Assembly (NCBI GenBank): GCA_002389295.1 | Contig: DGOE01000018.1 | Coordinates: forward strand, 1-9,996 | DNA length: 9,996 bases | Reading direction: 5' to 3' | Source: Flavobacteriales bacterium UBA4474 | GTDB taxonomy: Bacteria; Bacteroidota; Bacteroidia; Flavobacteriales_D; Sanyastnellaceae | Part shown: in pieces, positions 6,740 through 9,996 of the stretch | Layout of the letters: each line of letters begins with the position of its first letter | Position numbering within the stretch: the stretch's first letter is position 1 | Position numbers and translations under genes: made by a program | Notes under the pieces: generated by a model | Seen by the model: the letters and a program-made list of their open reading frames with translations, nothing else | Databases searched by the model: none | Told to the model about the DNA's origin: nothing

Positions 6740-7255
6740 TCAGCCGTTTTTGAGCTTTTCAGCCATGCCCGTCGTGCTTTGCCCGGGCACCAGGTCGATG
6801 GTGGTCACTGTGCCTCCATACGCCCGGACTTCCGCGCTGCCGACGATGTATTGAGGGTCTTCAGGGTCCGATACTGACGCATCGTAGTCGCCTCCTTTGG
6901 CCAGAACATCCGGTTGCAAGTGTTGGATGAGCGCAAGCGGGGTGTCGGTATCAAACACCACCACGGCCTCTACAGAGCGCAGTGCAGCCACCACAGCCGC
7001 GCGGTCTGCCTCTGCCACAATGGGCCGCTCCGGACCTTTGCCAAGGCGCCGCACGCTCGCGTCGCCATTGACCCCCACCACGAGGACGTCGCCGTGCGCC
7101 GCCGCTGCCGCCAAATAGGTGACGTGGCCGCGGTGCAGCAAATCGAACACCCCGTTGGTGAACACCACCTTTTTTCCTTGGCTCCGCCAGGTTTCCCTCA
7201 AATCGGTCAGCTTGTCCAACGACACGACCCGGCTATGAATGGCGTCTTTGGTCAT
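6740..7255 (-). CDS. rfaE2: D-glycero-beta-D-manno-heptose 1-phosphate adenylyltransferase (stand-alone)
   Basis: A 171-residue cytidylyltransferase-fold enzyme that transfers AMP from ATP to heptose 1-phosphate, forming ADP-heptose for the lipopolysaccharide inner core. It corresponds to the C-terminal half of E. coli HldE/RfaE. The nucleotide-binding signature is TNGVFDLLHRGHVTYL (33-48), with HRGH at 41-44 as the H-x-G-H site. GVNGDASVRRLGKGPERPI (61-79), the VLAKGGDY segment and the closing PGQSTTGMAEKL match the family. The kinase half is absent here, so a separate HldE1-type kinase must be encoded elsewhere if the pathway is complete. Third gene of the panD operon: its ATG is one base beyond the stop of the membrane-protein gene, which implies coupled translation. 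The ATG at 7255 gives the expected short N-terminus before the SLDKLTDLRETWRSQGKKVVFTNG region. Confidence 0.93.
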   Translation of the reverse strand: MTKDAIHSRVVSLDKLTDLRETWRSQGKKVVFTNGVFDLLHRGHVTYLAAAAAHGDVLVVGVNGDASVRRLGKGPERPIVAEADRAAVVAALRSVEAVVVFDTDTPLALIQHLQPDVLAKGGDYDASVSDPEDPQYIVGSAEVRAYGGTVTTIDLVPGQSTTGMAEKLKNG

Positions 7256-7256
7256 G

Positions 7257-8267
7257 TCAACTTGCGCTGGGGGCCACTTCCTCGGCCTTGCCCTTTTTGA
7301 ATCCTGCAGCGAGCAGAAAGAGGTAACCGATGCCGCCCATGGTGATGATCATGCCCGTCTGGGTCGCCCAAATGACGTTGGCGGTGGCCAGTCCCAGCAC
7401 TTCGCCAAAGCCCAAGGCCACAAATGCGTATTGCACGGCAAGTTGGTAGCTGCCGATGCCCCCCGGTGAGGGCAGCACCATTCCGAATCCACCGGCCATC
7501 ATGACAAACAGGGCCTGCCCCGCCGTCAACCCTTCAAGGGCGTCGATGCCGAGAAAAACCACGTAGGCCATGAGGAAGTACATGGTCCAGATAAACACCG
7601 TGTGGGCGAGGAACGCCCATTTGCGCCGCATGTGGCGCACGCTGACCAACCCGCGGCCGATGCCACCGAGAAAGGCAAACACCTTGGCAAAGAAGGGCAC
7701 CTGGGACAGCGCCTCACGCCTGAACCACACGACCGCCACGCCCGCCATTCCGAGCACCGCAGCGGCAATCAACCAAGGGATGGGGCCACCGCCCGGCAGG
7801 TCAAATGAGGCGCTGAAGGCCAAAAAGGAATCCATGTTGGAGATCAGCGCCACTCCGGTCAGCAGAAAAAGCAGGACAAAGTCCACCACCCTCTCGGAGA
7901 TGACCGTTCCAAAGAGCTCGTCCACGGGGATGCCATCGGTTTGGTTCAAGGCGCCACAGCGCGCGAGCTCCCCACTGCGGGGCACGAAGGTGTTGGAGAA
8001 ATAACTGAAGGCGACCGCATGGATGCTGTTGCCCATCCGGGGGGTGTGGCCCAAAGGCTCAAGCAGGATCAACCACCGCATGCCCCGGCTCACAATGGCC
8101 AGATAGCCCATGGCAAAGCTCGCGGCGATGCTCCATCCACTGGCGCTCCGCATGTCGTTCCACAGCGCCTCGGGGTCATCCACCGCGCGCATGGCCAATC
8201 CAAACAGCAGGACACCGATGCCCAGCATCAGCACATACTTCACTATCTGGCCCATGCTGCCTTTCAT
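7257..8267 (-). CDS. UPF0104 / LPG-synthase-type integral membrane protein (YbhN-like)
   Basis: A 336-residue polytopic inner-membrane protein of the family that shares the transmembrane flippase-like region of lysylphosphatidylglycerol synthase (MprF) but lacks its soluble aminoacyl-transferase domain. Hydrophobic segments are visible at about 8-26, 45-62, 80-95, 128-147, 163-182, 217-240, 248-266 and 285-322. Family motifs are FVPRSGELARCGAL (94-107), ISERVVDF (123-130) and LPSPGGIGSYQ (265-275). The substrate is unknown; lipid or lipid-linked transport is a reasonable guess for the family, not shown here. The start at 8267 overlaps the panD stop in ATGA (8264-8267), a typical sign of translational coupling; an internal Met5 is an alternative. 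It sits between panD and rfaE2, and its link with LPS heptose synthesis is suggestive but not proof of a shared role. Confidence 0.88.
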   Translation of the reverse strand: MKGSMGQIVKYVLMLGIGVLLFGLAMRAVDDPEALWNDMRSASGWSIAASFAMGYLAIVSRGMRWLILLEPLGHTPRMGNSIHAVAFSYFSNTFVPRSGELARCGALNQTDGIPVDELFGTVISERVVDFVLLFLLTGVALISNMDSFLAFSASFDLPGGGPIPWLIAAAVLGMAGVAVVWFRREALSQVPFFAKVFAFLGGIGRGLVSVRHMRRKWAFLAHTVFIWTMYFLMAYVVFLGIDALEGLTAGQALFVMMAGGFGMVLPSPGGIGSYQLAVQYAFVALGFGEVLGLATANVIWATQTGMIITMGGIGYLFLLAAGFKKGKAEEVAPSAS

Positions 8268-8617
8268 GAATTCAGCAGATTGGTGACCGTATCTGGAAAA
8301 ACAAGGGTGGGCTTGAAGGACCGGGCCTCATCGATTTCCATAGTGCCATAGGCGATGACGATGATGATGTCGCCGGGCTGGCACCTGCGGGCTGCAGGAC
8401 CATTGAGGCACACCTGGCCTCCACCCCGCTCGCCTTGGATCACATAGGTCTCCAACCGCTCACCGTTGTTGCAATTGACGATTTGCACTTTTTCTCCCGG
8501 AACCAATCCCGCCGCCTCAATGAGTTCCTGGTCAAGCGTGATGCTCCCGATGTAATTCAGGTCGGCTTCGGTGACCGTGATGCGGTGCAGCTTGGCCCGC
8601 ATGACTTCAATACGCAT
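8264..8617 (-). CDS. panD: Aspartate 1-decarboxylase (PanD)
   Basis: PanD decarboxylates L-aspartate to beta-alanine, needed for pantothenate and thus CoA and acyl carrier protein. It is made as a proenzyme that cuts itself between Gly24 and Ser25, leaving a pyruvoyl group on the new N-terminus. The 117-residue product has KLHRITVTEADLNYIGS with Lys9, His11 and the Gly24-Ser25 cleavage site. Arg54, Thr57 and Tyr58 (GERLETYVI) and the LNGPAARRCQPGDIIIVIAYG core match the E. coli numbering exactly, so processing and catalysis should be intact. The start at 8617 (MRIEVMRAKLHR) gives that exact numbering; Met6 at 8602 would be too short by five. First gene of a three-gene operon, overlapping the next gene by four bases. 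panC and panB are not in the window. Confidence 0.96.
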   Translation of the reverse strand: MRIEVMRAKLHRITVTEADLNYIGSITLDQELIEAAGLVPGEKVQIVNCNNGERLETYVIQGERGGGQVCLNGPAARRCQPGDIIIVIAYGTMEIDEARSFKPTLVFPDTVTNLLNS

Positions 8618-8621
8618 GACG

Positions 8622-8629
8622 CGAAATTA
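8622..8629 (-). promoter_or_regulatory. Possible -7 element of panD
   Basis: TAATTTCG on the minus strand ends 4 bases before the panD ATG and is identical to the element before fabH. If used as a -7 box, the message would begin at or next to the start codon. No TTG lies at the expected -33 distance. Confidence 0.35.
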
Positions 8630-8778
8630 CGATACGAGAGCCGTCCACATTGATGGGTTAATAGATGCGCAACCGGCTGTATTCATTGGGCATCCCATAG
8701 AAACGACAGTGAGACGTGGCCGCAATGGTTTATACACTGTGACAATGAGCGCTGCAAAACCATTTCGATGTTTACGTC

Positions 8779-9099
8779 ATGAAAACAAACAACACCACAC
8801 AAGACAACTGGATGCGCATGGCTACTCAAGAAGCCATTGACGCGATCTCACGGGTACCAGCAATGGAAGACGGCGATAAGCTCTTACAAGCAGCCGTGGA
8901 CATCATTAAGGTCGTACCAGATGAAACAGACCGCATGCAACTGGTGGGATACTGCGCAGAGCGCTTTGATCAACCAATGGAAAAGCTGCTGCGCATGTTG
9001 AGTGCAGCCGCACGCCAACGCTTGGAAGCAGAGTTACAAGCGCCGCTGCCCACATTAAACGGCACAAGCAGCTGGGACGAGCCGCTGCCTTTTGACTAG
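8779..9099 (+). CDS. Small unrecognised helical protein
   Basis: A 106-residue open frame I do not recognise. It has no signal peptide or membrane segment and is predicted mostly helical, for example EAIDAISRVPAMEDGDKLL, VDETDRMQ-like stretches and an amphipathic MEKLLRMLSAAARQRLEAEL region (about 71-90). A short tail, SSWDEPLPFD, closes it. Codon use is coherent, with no long low-complexity run, and the protein sequence looks natural, which supports it being real. The Met at 8779 is the first in frame; Met12 and Met14 (8812, 8818) are alternatives. It is divergent from panD (161-base gap) and convergent with the FISUMP gene. Base composition is near 48% GC in the one 60-base line counted, below that of the core genes. 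Function unknown. Confidence 0.6.
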   Translation: MKTNNTTQDNWMRMATQEAIDAISRVPAMEDGDKLLQAAVDIIKVVPDETDRMQLVGYCAERFDQPMEKLLRMLSAAARQRLEAELQAPLPTLNGTSSWDEPLPFD

Positions 9100-9100
9100 G

Positions 9101-9125
9101 CACCGAGGCCGTCAGGCGGGCGGTG
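9101..9125. terminator. Imperfect hairpin between convergent genes, possible terminator
   Basis: CACCG (9101-9105) can pair with CGGTG (9121-9125), with an inner GCC/GGC pairing around a GTCA loop. It fills the 33-base gap between the stops of the small plus-strand gene and the FISUMP gene. No T-tract follows on either side, so a terminator role is only positional. Confidence 0.25.
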
Positions 9126-9132
9126 GGTTAGT

Positions 9133-9996
9133 CTACTCGTTTTCCTTAAGACATCGGACAGAGTAGCCCATATGTCTTGGATTGGCGCCATCAATTAAAT
9201 TTGTTTGATAGCTATGGAATTGCGCCACCCTGCTTTGATTGTCATTCGGCGGATCCTGTTGTGTGGTGCTCCAAAAAGTGCATTGACTACCAGCAGCATC
9301 AAAGATGCCAAAAAATTGAGTTTGCCCGTTCTCTTGGCCATATCGTCGGCCACCAGGTAACGCAGAAAAGCCGAACATATCGACGCCATTACCGTTTTGG
9401 CCTGAACCAAATTCAGCCCAGCCTTGCTGAGCCTTTAAAGCAACTCCGACAGAATCTGAGTATTGGTTTTGATCACAGGCGAAGCCGAAGGAGCAAACAA
9501 ATTCATATAGTATTAGAAATTCTGACCATGATGGAACTTGCCAGCCAGTGGGACATAGACCTCGATCATCGATGACAGCCATGTGGTTGTATAGCCTACC
9601 GAAATAGTCTAGTGATAAAGTATCATTATTACAGGCATCAAAATCGCCGATTAGATGGGTGCAGTTGTCCCCACCTTCTCCAAATATTGCTGTTGCACCT
9701 TCCTGAGTTGTCCCCCATTCAAAGTTGGACAAACCCGCTGGAATCGAATCGCCGTTTAAGTATGACGCTGTTCGTAGGTTCTCTGCAAACCAGCACTGGT
9801 CGCCGATCAACACTGTCCCATACCAATAGTTGTTGTACTCCAATGTATCGCCACACTGCCACGCCGGCTCACAAGACCCAAAAACTGAGAGTATTTGAAG
9901 CACGTCACCGACACCAACGCAGCCGTCTTGATCCACGTCATTATTCGCATCCCAATCTTGAGCGGTGACGTTAAACGCGGCCAGCATCGCCAGGCA
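9133..9996 (-). CDS. Secreted FISUMP-domain protein with EF-hand-like segment; 5' end off the window
   Basis: 287 codons are visible. The start lies beyond the right edge, because the first residues (CLAMLAAFNVTAQ) look like the end of a signal peptide core with a cut after the Gln. The mature part opens with DANNDVDQDGCVGVGDVLQILSVFG, an EF-hand/dockerin-like calcium-binding loop (Asp at loop positions 1, 3, 5 and 12). The rest is a Fibrobacter succinogenes major paralogous (FISUMP) domain: YGTVLIGDQCWFAENLRT, then CPTGWQVPSWSEF, FGFSALPGGRR, FWSTTQQ and the closing GYSVRCLKE. Function in this family is unknown; members are exported surface or secreted proteins, often lipoproteins, in Bacteroidota and Fibrobacteres. 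The protein ends four residues after GYSVRCL, with no added sorting domain. Base composition is lower in GC than the central genes. Confidence 0.85.
   Translation of the reverse strand, partial: CLAMLAAFNVTAQDWDANNDVDQDGCVGVGDVLQILSVFGSCEPAWQCGDTLEYNNYWYGTVLIGDQCWFAENLRTASYLNGDSIPAGLSNFEWGTTQEGATAIFGEGGDNCTHLIGDFDACNNDTLSLDYFGRLYNHMAVIDDRGLCPTGWQVPSWSEFLILYEFVCSFGFACDQNQYSDSVGVALKAQQGWAEFGSGQNGNGVDMFGFSALPGGRRYGQENGQTQFFGIFDAAGSQCTFWSTTQQDPPNDNQSRVAQFHSYQTNLIDGANPRHMGYSVRCLKENE

Noticed and set aside
6722..6765. Possible terminator between convergent accC and rfaE2
   Set aside because: Only 3-4 base-pair stems can be drawn around 6722-6745, and the T-run lies inside the rfaE2 coding end; too weak to call.
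8768..8782. Four-codon upstream frame ending in an ATGA overlap with the 8779 gene
   Set aside because: ATG-TTT-ACG-TCA-TGA is too short to judge and has no supporting signal; probably chance.

Overview
This window looks like a chromosomal segment of a fairly GC-rich member of the Bacteroidota, most likely in or near the Flavobacteriales. Four things point there: the gene order pdxA - DUF177 - rpmF - fabH - accB - accC; a secreted protein with the 'ATHNKAGEITY' type N-terminus of gliding-motility-associated surface proteins; a FISUMP-domain secreted protein; and upstream elements resembling the Bacteroidota -7 hexamer TAnnTTTG, with few Shine-Dalgarno sites. The genus cannot be fixed from the sequence.

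Layout, left to right. (1) 1-1490, minus strand: the first 496 codons of a large exported, modular surface protein whose 3' end lies off the left edge. (2) 1605-6730, plus strand: pdxA (pyridoxal phosphate synthesis), a YceD/DUF177 protein, ribosomal protein bL32, then fabH, accB and accC. The last three initiate fatty acid synthesis: acetyl-CoA carboxylase subunits supply malonyl units and FabH starts chains. A good intrinsic terminator at 3584-3617 separates the ribosomal part from the fatty-acid part. Promoter-like elements precede pdxA, DUF177, fabH and accB, so this is a conserved cluster with internal transcription units, not one simple operon. (3) 8617 back to 6740, minus strand: a tight three-gene operon, panD (beta-alanine for CoA) - UPF0104/LPG-synthase-type membrane protein - rfaE2 (ADP-heptose synthesis for lipopolysaccharide), joined by a 4-base ATGA overlap and a 1-base gap. 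It converges on accC with 9 bases between stop codons. (4) 8779-9099, plus strand: a small unrecognised helical protein. (5) 9133-9996, minus strand: a secreted FISUMP protein with an EF-hand-like N-terminal segment, its start off the right edge.

The central genes serve core envelope metabolism: CoA and fatty-acid precursors, lipid synthesis, LPS heptose and a lipid-associated membrane protein. The two ends hold secreted or unrecognised genes. The right end (after about 8640) is visibly less GC-rich than the core and is the more accessory-like part. I found no tRNA, rRNA, CRISPR, insertion sequence or clearly new multi-gene system. No gene-free stretch exceeds about 160 bases.
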